The notes: generated by a model not told the origin, from the sequence alone. DNA of 64,000 bases from Blautia sp. (GCA_023663685.1 JAMPHB010000001.1:300489-364488); one strand, 5' to 3'; positions 33,906 through 43,726 are shown, counted from the stretch's first letter. Numbers and translations: made by a program.

Positions 33906-34832
33906 ATGAGTACAAAAATGCGTATTTTGCTGCTTGGCATTTTCGCTCTGCTTCTGGCAGGCTGTGGCAGCGACAATGAGGAGAGCGGGTATGTGGTCTA
34001 TTATCTGAATGCCGACACTACAAAGGTGGTGGGGCAGGATATTGCGCTGACCCATACACAGGGGAGCGGGATGGTCGATGAGCTTCTGGCTGCCCTTTCC
34101 ACGCAGCCGGAGGACTCTGCGCTCAGGCAGACGATTCCGCCCGGTGTCAGGGTGCTGGGATATCATATGATGAGTTATCAGATTACCGTAGATTTCAGCG
34201 GGGAATATTATGAGCTGACGCCCATCGAGGAGGTGCTCACAAGAGCCGCGGTTGCCAAGACGCTGTTTCAGGTGGGTGATTACACCTATGTGGCATTCAC
34301 GGTGGAGTCCGAGCCTCTTGTGAACAGTCAGGGAGTGCCGGTCGGCAGTATGAATGCCGACAGCTTTGTCGAGAATCCGGGGCAGCAGATCAATTCCAGC
34401 CAGCAGACGACCCTGACGCTTTACTTTGCCAGTGAGGACGGAGACCGTCTGGTGAAGGAGACAAGAGTGGTGCATTACAGCTCGAATATCTCTCTGGAAA
34501 AGCTGGTGATGGAACAGCTCATGGAGGGACCGAAGAAGTCAGGCTCTCTGGCGACAATCCCCACGGGGACGAAGCTCATCAATGTGTCTGTGGTGGACGG
34601 AATCTGTTATGTCAGTCTGGATGAGGTGTTTTTAAACCAGAACCCGGAGATTACAGAGCAGGTGGTTCTGTACTCCGTTGTGGATTCCATGACGGAGCTT
34701 GCCACCGTGGAAAAGGTACAGATTTCCATCAACGGCGATACCAGTGGAAAATGCCGTTATTCCTATGAGCTTTCCACCTTGTACGAGGCGGATGAAAGCA
34801 TTGTGGGGGAAAAGGTGGAGTCTACAGAATAA
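33906..34832 (+). CDS. GerMN-domain lipoprotein
   Basis: 308 residues. The signal ends in LLLAGC (Cys20), so it is a lipoprotein. Two GerMN units follow (about 28-155 and 163-290), each with the pattern LYF/YYLNxD...LV...LLxGP, VRVLGY and VDFS/VSLDEVF elements. GerMN proteins occur in spore germination and as partners of two-component kinases (LpqB-like logic), sensing or binding wall-related ligands. It is coded 8 bases after the kinase gene, suggesting it works with that kinase outside the cell. RBS AGGAGGGG. Confidence 0.85.
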   Translation: MSTKMRILLLGIFALLLAGCGSDNEESGYVVYYLNADTTKVVGQDIALTHTQGSGMVDELLAALSTQPEDSALRQTIPPGVRVLGYHMMSYQITVDFSGEYYELTPIEEVLTRAAVAKTLFQVGDYTYVAFTVESEPLVNSQGVPVGSMNADSFVENPGQQINSSQQTTLTLYFASEDGDRLVKETRVVHYSSNISLEKLVMEQLMEGPKKSGSLATIPTGTKLINVSVVDGICYVSLDEVFLNQNPEITEQVVLYSVVDSMTELATVEKVQISINGDTSGKCRYSYELSTLYEADESIVGEKVESTE

Positions 34833-34847
34833 CAATAAGGAGTGTAT

Positions 34848-37223
34848 GTGGGGAAAAGACCGTTTCTTTTGCTTGCGTGCATGTTTCTGGCAGGAATACT
34901 GACGTGGAAATACCGGGCATGGCAGCTTTTGCTTTTGTCTGCGCTTTCGCTCTGCGTGACCGCAAAAATGGAGAGTGGAAGAAGGCGGTGGCTGCTCCTT
35001 AGCCTGATGGTCTTTTGCTTTGTGGCGGGAGCCCTTCGCATGGGAGGCGAAGAACATTTCCGGGGACAGTATCTGCCGAAGCTTCAGGACGGACAAGAGG
35101 TTCGTCTGCTGGGAGAGATTACACGGATTGAGGAGAAATCCCGGTGTGTGTACCTGTATCTGACAGACTGTGCGATGGACGTTCCCTGCAACGATGTGCT
35201 GGCGTATGTCTCCGGGGGAGATTATTGCGTCGGGCAGGTGCTGGTGGTGCGTGGGAGCGTGTGCCTGTTTGGGGAGGCGGCAAACGAGGGCGGTTTTGAT
35301 GAGAGAGCCTTCTACCAGAGCCAGAGGATAGATTTTGGGCTGTGGGTGACAAATGTGGAGCAGATCTGCGGGGAGGGCGGGCGTTTACAGCGTTTACTTT
35401 TTGCGCTGCGGGAAAGACTAAAGAAGAGCATTGCAGCCTGCGGCGGAAAAGATGGGATTTTGTCCGCCATGCTGCTGGGGGAGAAAAGCGGGCTGGATTC
35501 TGCCACAAGGGAGCTGTACCGGAATGTGGGGATCAGCCATATCCTGGCAATCTCCGGTCTGCATGTCTCGCTGCTGGGACTTGGGCTTTACCATCTGCTG
35601 CGCCTTGTGCTGGGGCGCGCGGGCGCCGGTGGGCTGACGGCTCTTTTTCTGACGCTCTATGGCGTGATGACCGGGGAGAGCGTTTCCTGCAAAAGAGCCA
35701 TAGGTATGCTTTTTGTGATGCTCGCAGCGGATGTGCTGGGGCGTGCCTGCGATATGTTAAGCTCGCTGGGGCTTTTGTGCATTGTCCTGCTGTGGGAGAA
35801 TCCCTTTTTGACCGGCTATTCCGGTTTTCAGCTCTCGGTGGCGGCAGTGCTGGGCGTGAGCGTCGGGCAGGCGCTGGAGGGCTGGGTACTGGAGCCGGAG
35901 GACGGGGAGCCGCCGGGGCAGGAGGGACAAAAGGCCGGCTGGCGGAGAAAACTCTTAAGCCAGCTTCTGGTGAGCCTTGGAATCCAGCTTGCCACGCTGC
36001 CGCTTGTGCTCTGCCTGAATTATGAGCTTCCGGTGTATGCCCTGCTTTTCAATCTGGTGGTGCTGGCGCTGGTGAAATATCTGCTGGTGCCCGGCTGCTG
36101 TGCGGCGGTGGCAGGACTGTGGTCGGTAAAGCTGGGCACTCTGCTGATGACGCCCTGCAACTGGATTTTAGACCTCTACGGGGGGCTGGGCAAATGGACG
36201 CTCACATGGCCGCTGGCACAGCTCATTACCGGATGTCCCAGGCCGTGGCAGCTGTGCGTCTACTATGGCGGTCTTGTACTCGGGCTTTATGCGGTACGCC
36301 AAAAACCCGGCAGGAATCTCTTCAAAGGCCGTGGAGAAATGAAGCGGGGCATGGCCCTCGCCGCTTTTTGTCTTCTCCTGCCATCCTTTTTTTCCTTTCG
36401 TCCGGCGGCTGGATTGAGGATTGATGTGCTGGACGTGGGGCAGGGAGATGGAATCTATATTTGTACAGAGGATAAAACCGCCATGTTCATTGACGGGGGA
36501 AGCACGGATGTGTCCCAGGTGGGAAGCCGCCGGATTCTGCCTTTCCTTAAGTACAACGGGGTGAGAAAGATTTCTTACTGGTTTGTCAGTCATACGGACG
36601 AGGATCACATCAGCGGCCTCACAGAGGTGCTGGAGGGCGGATATCCGGTGGAGCATCTTGTGTTTGCGGAGGCAGTGCGGCGGGAGGAACAGACGCTTGC
36701 GCTGGAAAAGCTGGCAAGGGCGCGCGGCGTGCAGGTTCTTTATATGAAGGAGGGAGATACACTTTCATCTTCCTCCCTCACCCTGCGCTGTCTCTCCCCG
36801 AAGGGGGAAGACCGTAGGGAGGGCTGGAGCAGTAAAGAGGAGGGCGTGGATTTAAACGGGCTTTCCCTGGTGCTTTTGCTGGAGGCAGAGGGCTTTTCCG
36901 GGATCTTTACAGGGGATATCACAGAGAAAGAGGAGAGGGCGCTTTTGGATGCGGGGCTGTGCACACCGGTGGATTTCTACAAGGCGGCTCACCACGGCTC
37001 AAAGTATTCCGGCAGTGAAGAATTTTTGCAGACGCTTTCCCCCACCGTCTCAGTGATCTCCTGCGGAAAGAATAACCGTTACGGACACCCTGCAAAGGAG
37101 GCTGTCTGCCGGATCGGGGAGACGGGCAGCAAAATCTATTATACTATGTACAGCGGGCAGCTCACCCTCCGGTTTCGGGATGGTGCGTGGCTTGTGGAGG
37201 AGAAAAGAAAAAAGAGCTTCTAA
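34848..37223 (+). CDS. comEC: ComEC/Rec2 DNA uptake channel protein
   Basis: 791 residues. The N-terminus has several spans and a DUF4131 outer domain (about 70-165). The Competence domain (about 205-480) has many spans and starts AMLLGEKSGLDSATRELYR, then SGLHVSLLG. The C-terminal metallo-beta-lactamase-like domain (about 525-770) has LDVGQGDGIYI, SHTDEDHISGL (the HxDxDH metal motif), AHHGSKYSG and NRYGHP. It carries single-stranded DNA into the cell. GTG 34848 is chosen because AAGGAG lies 5 bases before it. All motifs are intact. Confidence 0.93.
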   Translation: MGKRPFLLLACMFLAGILTWKYRAWQLLLLSALSLCVTAKMESGRRRWLLLSLMVFCFVAGALRMGGEEHFRGQYLPKLQDGQEVRLLGEITRIEEKSRCVYLYLTDCAMDVPCNDVLAYVSGGDYCVGQVLVVRGSVCLFGEAANEGGFDERAFYQSQRIDFGLWVTNVEQICGEGGRLQRLLFALRERLKKSIAACGGKDGILSAMLLGEKSGLDSATRELYRNVGISHILAISGLHVSLLGLGLYHLLRLVLGRAGAGGLTALFLTLYGVMTGESVSCKRAIGMLFVMLAADVLGRACDMLSSLGLLCIVLLWENPFLTGYSGFQLSVAAVLGVSVGQALEGWVLEPEDGEPPGQEGQKAGWRRKLLSQLLVSLGIQLATLPLVLCLNYELPVYALLFNLVVLALVKYLLVPGCCAAVAGLWSVKLGTLLMTPCNWILDLYGGLGKWTLTWPLAQLITGCPRPWQLCVYYGGLVLGLYAVRQKPGRNLFKGRGEMKRGMALAAFCLLLPSFFSFRPAAGLRIDVLDVGQGDGIYICTEDKTAMFIDGGSTDVSQVGSRRILPFLKYNGVRKISYWFVSHTDEDHISGLTEVLEGGYPVEHLVFAEAVRREEQTLALEKLARARGVQVLYMKEGDTLSSSSLTLRCLSPKGEDRREGWSSKEEGVDLNGLSLVLLLEAEGFSGIFTGDITEKEERALLDAGLCTPVDFYKAAHHGSKYSGSEEFLQTLSPTVSVISCGKNNRYGHPAKEAVCRIGETGSKIYYTMYSGQLTLRFRDGAWLVEEKRKKSF

Positions 37224-37230
37224 ATTCATG

Positions 37231-37259
37231 CTTACAAGCCCGGCGGTTTGTGGTAAAAT
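37231..37259 (+). promoter_or_regulatory. Possible promoter of fbp
   Basis: CTTACA (37231-37236), 17 bases and TAAAAT (37254-37259), 33 bases before the start. Confidence 0.4.
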
Positions 37260-37291
37260 AAAACTAATTCTGGAAAGGGCGAAAGGGTATT

Positions 37292-39259
37292 ATGGAAGAG
37301 ACAGAGCATTTACATTATTTAGAGCAGCTTTCCGATTTATATCCGACAATTGGGCGGGCTTCGACAGAGATCATCAATCTCCAGTCAATCTTGTACCTGC
37401 CGAAGGGGACGGAGCATTTTTTGTCGGATATACACGGGGAATTTCGTGCATTTTCCCATGTGCTTCGGAATGGCTCCGGGGCGGTTAGAAAGAAGATAGA
37501 CGACGTGTTTGGCCATACATTAAGTACGGCGGACAAGGCGGCTCTTGCGACGCTCATCTACTATCCACAGAAGAAGATGGAGCTGGTAAAGCAGGAGGAG
37601 CCCGATATGGAAAACTGGTACAAGATTTCTCTGTACCGGCTCATTGAGGTGTGCAAGACCGTCTCCTCCAAGTACACCCGCTCCAAGGTGCGCAAGATGC
37701 TGCCGGAGGACTATGCCTATGTGATCGAGGAGCTGATTACGGAAAAACAGGAAGTTCTCAATAAGGAGGCTTATTACGAGGCAATCGTGAATTCGATTGT
37801 GGAGCTGGGGCAGACGGAGAATTTCATTATTGCGCTGGCGGAGCTGATCCAGCAGCTGGTCATCGACCATCTGCATATCCTTGGAGACATTTACGACCGG
37901 GGGCCTTCGCCGGACCGGATCATGGATCGTCTGGAGCGCTACCACTCCTTTGATATCCAGTGGGGGAACCATGATATCGTGTGGATGGGAGCGGCGGCCG
38001 GACAGCTGGCCTGCATCGCCACGGTGATCCGCACCAGCATCCGCTATGGCAATCTTGCGCTCCTGGAGGAGGGCTATGGAATCAATATGGTTCCGTTAGC
38101 CACCTTCGCAATGGACGCTTACCGGGACGACCCCTGCGAGCGTTTTGTCCTAAAGGATACCACCGAGGAGGAGCGGAGCCAGAAGGAGACGCTGATGAAC
38201 CGGAAGATGCACAAGGCAATCGCAGTTCTCCGCTTTAAGCTGGAGGGACAGCTTGTGCAGAAGTATCCGGAATTTGGCATGGAGAACCGCTGTCTCCTGC
38301 ACCGCATCGACTATGAGAATAAGACGGTGGAGATCGACGGTGAGCGCTATCCGATGACGGACACCTATTTCCCGACCGTTGACCGGGAAAATCCCTACGA
38401 GCTGACAGAGGATGAGGCGGCGGTGATGCAGAGGCTTAAAGCATCCTTTGTCCATTGTGAGAAGCTGCAGCGGCATGTGCGCCTGATGCTGAAAAAGGGA
38501 AGCATGTACCGCATCTACAACGGCAATCTGCTCTATCACGGCTGTGTGCCCATGAATGAGGACGGCAGCTTTAAGCGGGTGAGGATTTTCGGGAAGGAGT
38601 ATGCGGGCAAGGCGCTCTACGATGTGCTGGAATCCTATGTGCGCAAGGCCTTTTTTTCCATGGATAAAAAGGAGAGGGATCGCGGGCGGGATATCATCTA
38701 TTTTATCTGGTCGGCTCCCGACTCGCCGCTGTGCGGACGCAGCAAGATGGCGACCTTCGAGCATTATTTTCTGGACGACAAAAAGATGCACCATGAGAGC
38801 AAGAACGCCTACTATCATCTTTTGAACAGGCCGGAGACCGCAGAGAAAATTCTGGAGGAGTTCGGCCTAAGGGGAGACAGGGTGCACATCATCAACGGCC
38901 ATGTTCCGGTGGAGCGGCTGGCAGGCGAAAGCCCGGTGAAGTGCAACGGCAGGCTGATTCTGATCGACGGCGGCTTTTCCAAGACATACCGGCGCAAGAC
39001 AGGAATCGCTGGCTATACCTTAACCTACAATTCCTACGGCCTTACCCTCTCGGCGCATCAGCCCATGGATTTTAAGAATTTTTCTGTGAAGGACGAGCTG
39101 GACATGGTTTCGAGGCAGGAGGCTGTGGAGTATATGGATAAGCGGATCCTCGTGGGAGACACGGATTACGGAAAGCGAATGATGGCGCGTATCGAGGAGC
39201 TGAAAGGGCTGATTGGCGCCTATCAGTCCGGTGAGATTGCAGAGCGCGATGATCGGTAG
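37292..39259 (+). CDS. fbp: Fructose-1,6-bisphosphatase class III
   Basis: 655 residues, the usual length of the Firmicutes class III enzyme. It has the calcineurin-like phosphoesterase motifs SDIHGEFRAF (Asp and His, about 46-55), GDIYDRGPSPDR (about 196-207), GNHD (about 225-228) and a late NGHVPVE. It hydrolyses fructose-1,6-bisphosphate to fructose-6-phosphate for gluconeogenesis, with Mn as cofactor. RBS AAAGGG. larB follows after 12 bases. Confidence 0.96.
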   Translation: MEETEHLHYLEQLSDLYPTIGRASTEIINLQSILYLPKGTEHFLSDIHGEFRAFSHVLRNGSGAVRKKIDDVFGHTLSTADKAALATLIYYPQKKMELVKQEEPDMENWYKISLYRLIEVCKTVSSKYTRSKVRKMLPEDYAYVIEELITEKQEVLNKEAYYEAIVNSIVELGQTENFIIALAELIQQLVIDHLHILGDIYDRGPSPDRIMDRLERYHSFDIQWGNHDIVWMGAAAGQLACIATVIRTSIRYGNLALLEEGYGINMVPLATFAMDAYRDDPCERFVLKDTTEEERSQKETLMNRKMHKAIAVLRFKLEGQLVQKYPEFGMENRCLLHRIDYENKTVEIDGERYPMTDTYFPTVDRENPYELTEDEAAVMQRLKASFVHCEKLQRHVRLMLKKGSMYRIYNGNLLYHGCVPMNEDGSFKRVRIFGKEYAGKALYDVLESYVRKAFFSMDKKERDRGRDIIYFIWSAPDSPLCGRSKMATFEHYFLDDKKMHHESKNAYYHLLNRPETAEKILEEFGLRGDRVHIINGHVPVERLAGESPVKCNGRLILIDGGFSKTYRRKTGIAGYTLTYNSYGLTLSAHQPMDFKNFSVKDELDMVSRQEAVEYMDKRILVGDTDYGKRMMARIEELKGLIGAYQSGEIAERDDR

Positions 39260-39271
39260 AGAGAAAAAGCG

Positions 39272-40027
39272 ATGAAAAAAGAAGAGTTAGAGCAGATATT
39301 ATGCCGGGTACAGTCCGGTGAGATGAAGATTGAGGAGGCGGTGTCGGCGATTAAGCTTGCGCCCTTTCGGGATCTTGGCTATGCAAAGGTGGACACCCAG
39401 CGGGAGCTGCGGCAGGGGACGGCGGAGGTAATCTACGGCGAGGGAAAAAGCGCGGGGCAGATCCGGGGAATCGTGCAGGCTATGCGCCGGGAGGGGCAGG
39501 AGACCATACTGATTACAAGGCTGTCCGGGGAGAAGGCAGACGCGCTTAAAGAGCTTCCGCTTACCTATTACCGTGAGGCGCGGATCGGCGTGGTGGGCGT
39601 GATGCCCGAGCCTGAGGGAGATGGAAAAATCGTGGTTGCCACCGGGGGCACCAGCGACCTTCGGGTGGCGGAGGAGGCGGCGCTTACGGCGGAGACCTTT
39701 GGCAACCGGGTCGTGCGCCTCTACGATGTGGGGGTGGCCGGGATACACCGGCTTTTAGCGAATGCAGAGCTTTTGATGGAGGCCGGTGCAGTGATTGTGG
39801 TGGCGGGCATGGAGGGCGCGCTTGCCAGCGTGGTGGGCGGTCTGGTGGACTGTCCGGTGATCGCGGTTCCCACCAGCGTGGGCTACGGCGTGGCGGCGGG
39901 GGGCTATGCGGCTCTTTTGTCCATGCTTAGCTCCTGCGCCAGCGGCGTGAGTGTTGTCAACATTGACAATGGATACGGCGCCGGATATCTGGCGAGTATG
40001 ATCAATCGGAGAACCCAGAGGAGATAG
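39272..40027 (+). CDS. larB: LarB, nickel-pincer cofactor biosynthesis protein
   Basis: 251 residues. The C-terminal two-thirds is an AIR-carboxylase (PurE)-like fold with IVVATGGTSDLRVAEEAALTA (split by eye), AGMEGALASVVGGL and VPTSVGYG. LarB carboxylates nicotinic acid adenine dinucleotide and cleaves it to start the pincer cofactor of lactate racemase-type enzymes. larC, larE and larA are not in the window, so the pathway must be completed elsewhere if it works. RBS weak; close to fbp, so probably co-transcribed. Confidence 0.93.
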   Translation: MKKEELEQILCRVQSGEMKIEEAVSAIKLAPFRDLGYAKVDTQRELRQGTAEVIYGEGKSAGQIRGIVQAMRREGQETILITRLSGEKADALKELPLTYYREARIGVVGVMPEPEGDGKIVVATGGTSDLRVAEEAALTAETFGNRVVRLYDVGVAGIHRLLANAELLMEAGAVIVVAGMEGALASVVGGLVDCPVIAVPTSVGYGVAAGGYAALLSMLSSCASGVSVVNIDNGYGAGYLASMINRRTQRR

Positions 40028-40047
40028 TGTAAGGAAAAGGCCGGGAT

Positions 40048-40671
40048 ATGGGATACAGGGTAGAAGGATTTACATTCGGGACGGAGGAGGAAGCACGTCT
40101 CGCCAAAAAGGAAGCGGAGGGAATTAAATACATTCTCGGCCGCAATGATATGGAGGATCCGGGGACGGTACTCAGGCTGTACAACCGGCTGATTGAGAAG
40201 GAGGTCTTTTCGACTCCGGTGGGCTTTCGGTTTTTGGGAGAGCTGCGGAGAGGACTCCTGAAGCTCCCCTATATGCAGGCGGAGCATCTGCGGCCTCTCC
40301 CGGTCTATCAGCCGGGGAAGCCCGCAGAGGAGAAAAGAGAGCCGCTGCAGGCACAGACCGTAAAGCGCAGGGTGATGGAGGAAGAGGAGGCGGAAGAGGA
40401 AGAGGCAGAAGTGGAAAAGAGCTATTACCGTCCTTTTCTGGCCAGCACCTTTCTTGCCGTGGTCTTTGCGCTGGCGCTGCTTGGGGTTTTCATCATAACG
40501 GCGGTGAGTAAAGATAACACGACCATTCTGAACTATGAGAACAGCCTGATAGACAAATATGAGTCGTGGGACAGACAGCTCACCGAGCGGGAGCGGGAGC
40601 TGGAAAGGCGCGAGGCAGAGCTGCGAGGCACAGAGCCGGTCACGGAGTCCATGGAGGATACGGCGCAGTAA
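40048..40671 (+). CDS. Conserved single-span membrane protein of unknown function
   Basis: 207 residues. A soluble N-terminal domain (1-100) opens MGYRVEGFTFGTEEEARLAK and contains NRLIEKEVFSTPVGFRFL. A Glu-rich linker (about 108-125) leads to one membrane span (about 130-152) and a charged coiled-coil tail (about 170-195, DRQLTERERELERREAEL). No family name is known to me; it looks like a clade-specific protein. It is the last gene of the fbp-larB run by spacing (20 bases). Confidence 0.65.
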   Translation: MGYRVEGFTFGTEEEARLAKKEAEGIKYILGRNDMEDPGTVLRLYNRLIEKEVFSTPVGFRFLGELRRGLLKLPYMQAEHLRPLPVYQPGKPAEEKREPLQAQTVKRRVMEEEEAEEEEAEVEKSYYRPFLASTFLAVVFALALLGVFIITAVSKDNTTILNYENSLIDKYESWDRQLTERERELERREAELRGTEPVTESMEDTAQ

Positions 40672-40761
40672 TTCACCACGGAAATTCACAGACTGAACAT
40701 AAAATTGTGCTATCATTCTAAAAAATAGCAGGCAGTGTCTGCTGGATGACGAGGTGACTCC

Positions 40762-41445
40762 ATGGAAAAGTTAAAGATTCTTGTGGTAGACGATGAGAGC
40801 CGTATGCGCAAGCTCGTCAGGGACTTTCTGGTGCGCCAGGACTACGAGGTGACAGAGGCCGGCGACGGGGAGGAAGCGCTGAACCGGTTTTATGCAGATA
40901 AGGACATAGCTCTGATCATATTAGACGTTATGATGCCGAAGATGAACGGCTGGGAGGTCTGTAAGGAAATCCGGGAGAGCTCGAAGGTTCCCATCATTAT
41001 GCTGACGGCAAAGGGAGAGGAGAGCGACGAGCTCATGGGCTTTGGCCTCGGGGTGGATGAGTATATCTCCAAGCCCTTTTCCCCCAAGATACTGGTTGCC
41101 CGGGTGGGCGCGATCCTGCGCCGCACCGCAAAAACCGGGGAGGAGGCAGTCCTTAAGAGCGCGGGAGGGATTGTCATGGACAAGACCGCCCATCAGGTTA
41201 CCATCGACGGGACGCCTGTGGAGCTGAGCTTTAAGGAGTTTGAGCTCCTTGAGTATTTTCTGGACAACGAGGGAATCGCCCTCTCCAGAGAGCGGATTTT
41301 AAACAGCGTGTGGGACTACGATTATTTTGGCGACGCACGCACCATCGACACCCACGTCAAAAAGCTGAGGAGCAAGCTCGGGGAAAAGGGCGAGTACATC
41401 CGCACGGTCTGGGGGATGGGCTACAAATTTGAGGCGAAGGCATGA
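40762..41445 (+). CDS. OmpR/PhoB-family response regulator
   Basis: 227 residues. Receiver with VVDDESRMRKL, phospho-acceptor Asp55 in LIILDVMMPKMNG and a DEYISKPFSP Lys. Winged helix about 130-225 with LSFKEFELLEYFLDNEG and RTIDTHVKKLRSKLG. The stop overlaps the start of the kinase gene (ATGA), giving tight coupling. Distinct from the first regulator at 31738 (its partner kinase and flanks differ). Targets unknown. Confidence 0.93.
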   Translation: MEKLKILVVDDESRMRKLVRDFLVRQDYEVTEAGDGEEALNRFYADKDIALIILDVMMPKMNGWEVCKEIRESSKVPIIMLTAKGEESDELMGFGLGVDEYISKPFSPKILVARVGAILRRTAKTGEEAVLKSAGGIVMDKTAHQVTIDGTPVELSFKEFELLEYFLDNEGIALSRERILNSVWDYDYFGDARTIDTHVKKLRSKLGEKGEYIRTVWGMGYKFEAKA

Positions 41446-42929
41446 GGCGGGGAAAAAGGAGACGCTCCCTGACAGTACAGCTGATTCTGACAATGGCGGG
41501 GATCGTGGCAGGAACTGTGCTTGTCTGCTGGTTTTTCAACAATACCTTTTTGGAAAGGTACTACACCTACCAGAAGGAAAAGGAAATCCTGCGGGGCTAC
41601 AGCAGGGTCAATCAGGCGTGCAGGGAGGACAGCATGGACTCCGGCAGCTTTGATATCATCTTTGAGACCATCTGTGCCAACGGAAATATCAATATCCTAA
41701 TCATGGATCCGGACGGTTTTCTGGTGCGTTCCTCCTTCAGCGACGCCCAGCGCCTCCGCATGAAGCTCGACGAGCTGGTTTACGGCGTCAGTCAGGGACG
41801 GATCACCGTGCTCATGCAGGGGGAGGACTACGTCATGGAGAGGCAGACCGATGAGCGTCTGCAGTCGGACTTTATTGTGCTGCGGGGGAGGCTGGACGAT
41901 GGGAGCTTCGTGTACATGCGGACGGCGCTTGAGAGTATCCGGGAGAGCGCGGCGGTCACGAACCGTTTTTTTGTCATGGTAAGCGCGCTGGCCATTGTTT
42001 TCAGTGTGCTTGTGATTATTATTATCTCCCGCGGCATCTCGAAGCCCATTCAGTCTCTGTCAGGTATTTCCCGGAGGATGGCCAGGCTGGATTTTGCGGA
42101 AAAATATCATGGGTCTTTTGGAGTCAGCCGGGAGATTGAGGAGCTCGGCCAGTCGGTGAACGAGCTTTCGGAGACGCTGGAGGATACCATTTCAGAGCTG
42201 AAAAGCGCAAACATCAGCCTGCGCAGGGACATCGAGAAGCGGGAGCAGATCGACGAGATGCGAAAGGAATTTCTGTCCAATATCTCCCATGAGCTGAAAA
42301 CGCCTCTTGCGCTGATCCAGGGATATGCGGAGGGACTTAAGGAGTGCATCAACGACGATGCGGAGAGCCGGGGCTTTTACTGTGAGGTCATCATGGACGA
42401 GTCGGATAAGATGAACCAGATGGTGAGAAAGCTTCTGACCTTAAACCAGCTCGAGTTTGGCAATGAGCGGGTGGAGATGGCGCGCTTTGACATCGCAGAG
42501 CTGATTACCGGACTGATCCAGTCCTCCTCGCTGCTGGCTGCCCAGAAGGGGATTACGATTGCTTTTGCCAACAGCGGGCCGGTCTATGTATGGGGAGAGG
42601 AATTCAAGGTGGAGGAGGTGCTGACCAACTACCTGACCAACGCCATGAACCATGCAGGGGGAGAGAAGCAGATTGAGATTGGCATAGAACAGAGGGAGGG
42701 CGTGGCGCGGATCAGTGTCTTTAATACCGGAGAGCAGATTCCCGCGGAAGAGCTCGATAAGATCTGGATAAAGTTTTACAAGGTGGACAAGGCGAGAACC
42801 AGGGAATACGGCGGAAGCGGCATCGGTCTGTCCATTGTGAAGGCCATTATGGATTCCTTTCATCAGGCCTGCGGTGTTATCAACCGTGAAAATGGTGTAG
42901 AATTTTGGATAGAGTTAGAAAATAACTAA
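41442..42929 (+). CDS. Sensor histidine kinase
   Basis: 495 residues. Basic start (MRRGKRRRSL), span 1 about 9-31, an outer sensor domain about 32-175, span 2 about 178-202, HAMP about 203-255, a coiled segment, HisKA NISHELKTPLALIQGY with His283, and HATPase with YLTNAMNHA, GGSGIGLSI. The N-box reads NYLTNAMNHA rather than NLxxNAxKY, a common variant. It pairs with the regulator it overlaps. Signal unknown. Confidence 0.93.
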   Translation: MRRGKRRRSLTVQLILTMAGIVAGTVLVCWFFNNTFLERYYTYQKEKEILRGYSRVNQACREDSMDSGSFDIIFETICANGNINILIMDPDGFLVRSSFSDAQRLRMKLDELVYGVSQGRITVLMQGEDYVMERQTDERLQSDFIVLRGRLDDGSFVYMRTALESIRESAAVTNRFFVMVSALAIVFSVLVIIIISRGISKPIQSLSGISRRMARLDFAEKYHGSFGVSREIEELGQSVNELSETLEDTISELKSANISLRRDIEKREQIDEMRKEFLSNISHELKTPLALIQGYAEGLKECINDDAESRGFYCEVIMDESDKMNQMVRKLLTLNQLEFGNERVEMARFDIAELITGLIQSSSLLAAQKGITIAFANSGPVYVWGEEFKVEEVLTNYLTNAMNHAGGEKQIEIGIEQREGVARISVFNTGEQIPAEELDKIWIKFYKVDKARTREYGGSGIGLSIVKAIMDSFHQACGVINRENGVEFWIELENN

Positions 42930-42970
42930 AAATCTATTGTATTGCGAGATAAAGTATGTTACTATAAAAC

Positions 42971-42979
42971 TGTTATAAT
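42971..42979 (+). promoter_or_regulatory. Extended -10 promoter of the lipoprotein gene
   Basis: TGTTATAAT fits the extended -10 TGnTATAAT with a perfect -10 hexamer; no convincing -35 is seen. The gene starts 26 bases on. Confidence 0.5.
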
Positions 42980-43004
42980 AGTACGAAAGTAATAGGAGAC
43001 AAAC

Positions 43005-43721
43005 ATGAAAAAAGGGAAGTGTCTGCTGTCGCTTGCGATAATGGCTGCTCTTCTGCTGGGCGGCTGCGGGACTCCGCTCTACGAGCTGACGGACGAGGAG
43101 GAGGATCTGATCGTACAGTCAGCGGCGTACATGACCGCAAAGCACAATATTTTTCAGAAGGACGGCATGAATAACGCAAGGCCGAAGGTGCAGGACGATA
43201 CCGAAGCGTCCTGGCCGCAGGAGACGGAAGCGGCGGAAGAAGAGGATTCCTGGCAGGAAGGCGTGGCAGGCGGATCTGGCGGGGAGTCTTCCGCAGCACA
43301 GGGAGGAGAGGTTTCGCTGGCGGAATCTATCGGCTATAAGGATCGCCTTACAGTGGCCTACGAGGGATTTTCCCTGATGGACATCTACCAGGAAGAGGGT
43401 TACTTTTCCCTGAATGCGGGGGAGGGAAATACTTTTGTGGTGATGCGCTTTACGCTTAAGAATCCGGAGGACGAAGAGCTTACGGTGAGCAACTTTGGCA
43501 AAGGATATGCGTTCTATCTGAGGGATGAGGGTGTGGAGCATATTGCGGAGAAGCAGTCGATCATTGCTGACAGTCTGGCCTCCTTTGAGGGAACAATTCC
43601 CGCTAATGGGAGCGCCGAAGCGGTTCTGATATTCGAGATTACGAAGGAGCAGGCGGAGCTGATCAGTGCGCCGAAGCTTACAGTAGAGTATGAAAACACA
43701 GCTTATTCGGTTTCTTTATAA
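43005..43721 (+). CDS. Lipoprotein with C-terminal Ig-like (DUF4352-type) domain
   Basis: 238 residues. The signal ends in LLLGGC (Cys21). A short helix (about 26-55) is followed by a disordered Glu/Ser/Gly-rich linker (about 60-105) and a beta domain (about 110-238) with NTFVVMRFTLKNPEDEELTV and GTIPANGSAEAVLIFEI, which looks like the Ig-like DUF4352/TRF2-like fold of Gram-positive lipoproteins. Function unknown. RBS ATAGGAGA. Not obviously tied to the kinase upstream, since it has its own promoter. Confidence 0.75.
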   Translation: MKKGKCLLSLAIMAALLLGGCGTPLYELTDEEEDLIVQSAAYMTAKHNIFQKDGMNNARPKVQDDTEASWPQETEAAEEEDSWQEGVAGGSGGESSAAQGGEVSLAESIGYKDRLTVAYEGFSLMDIYQEEGYFSLNAGEGNTFVVMRFTLKNPEDEELTVSNFGKGYAFYLRDEGVEHIAEKQSIIADSLASFEGTIPANGSAEAVLIFEITKEQAELISAPKLTVEYENTAYSVSL

Positions 43722-43726
43722 AAAAG

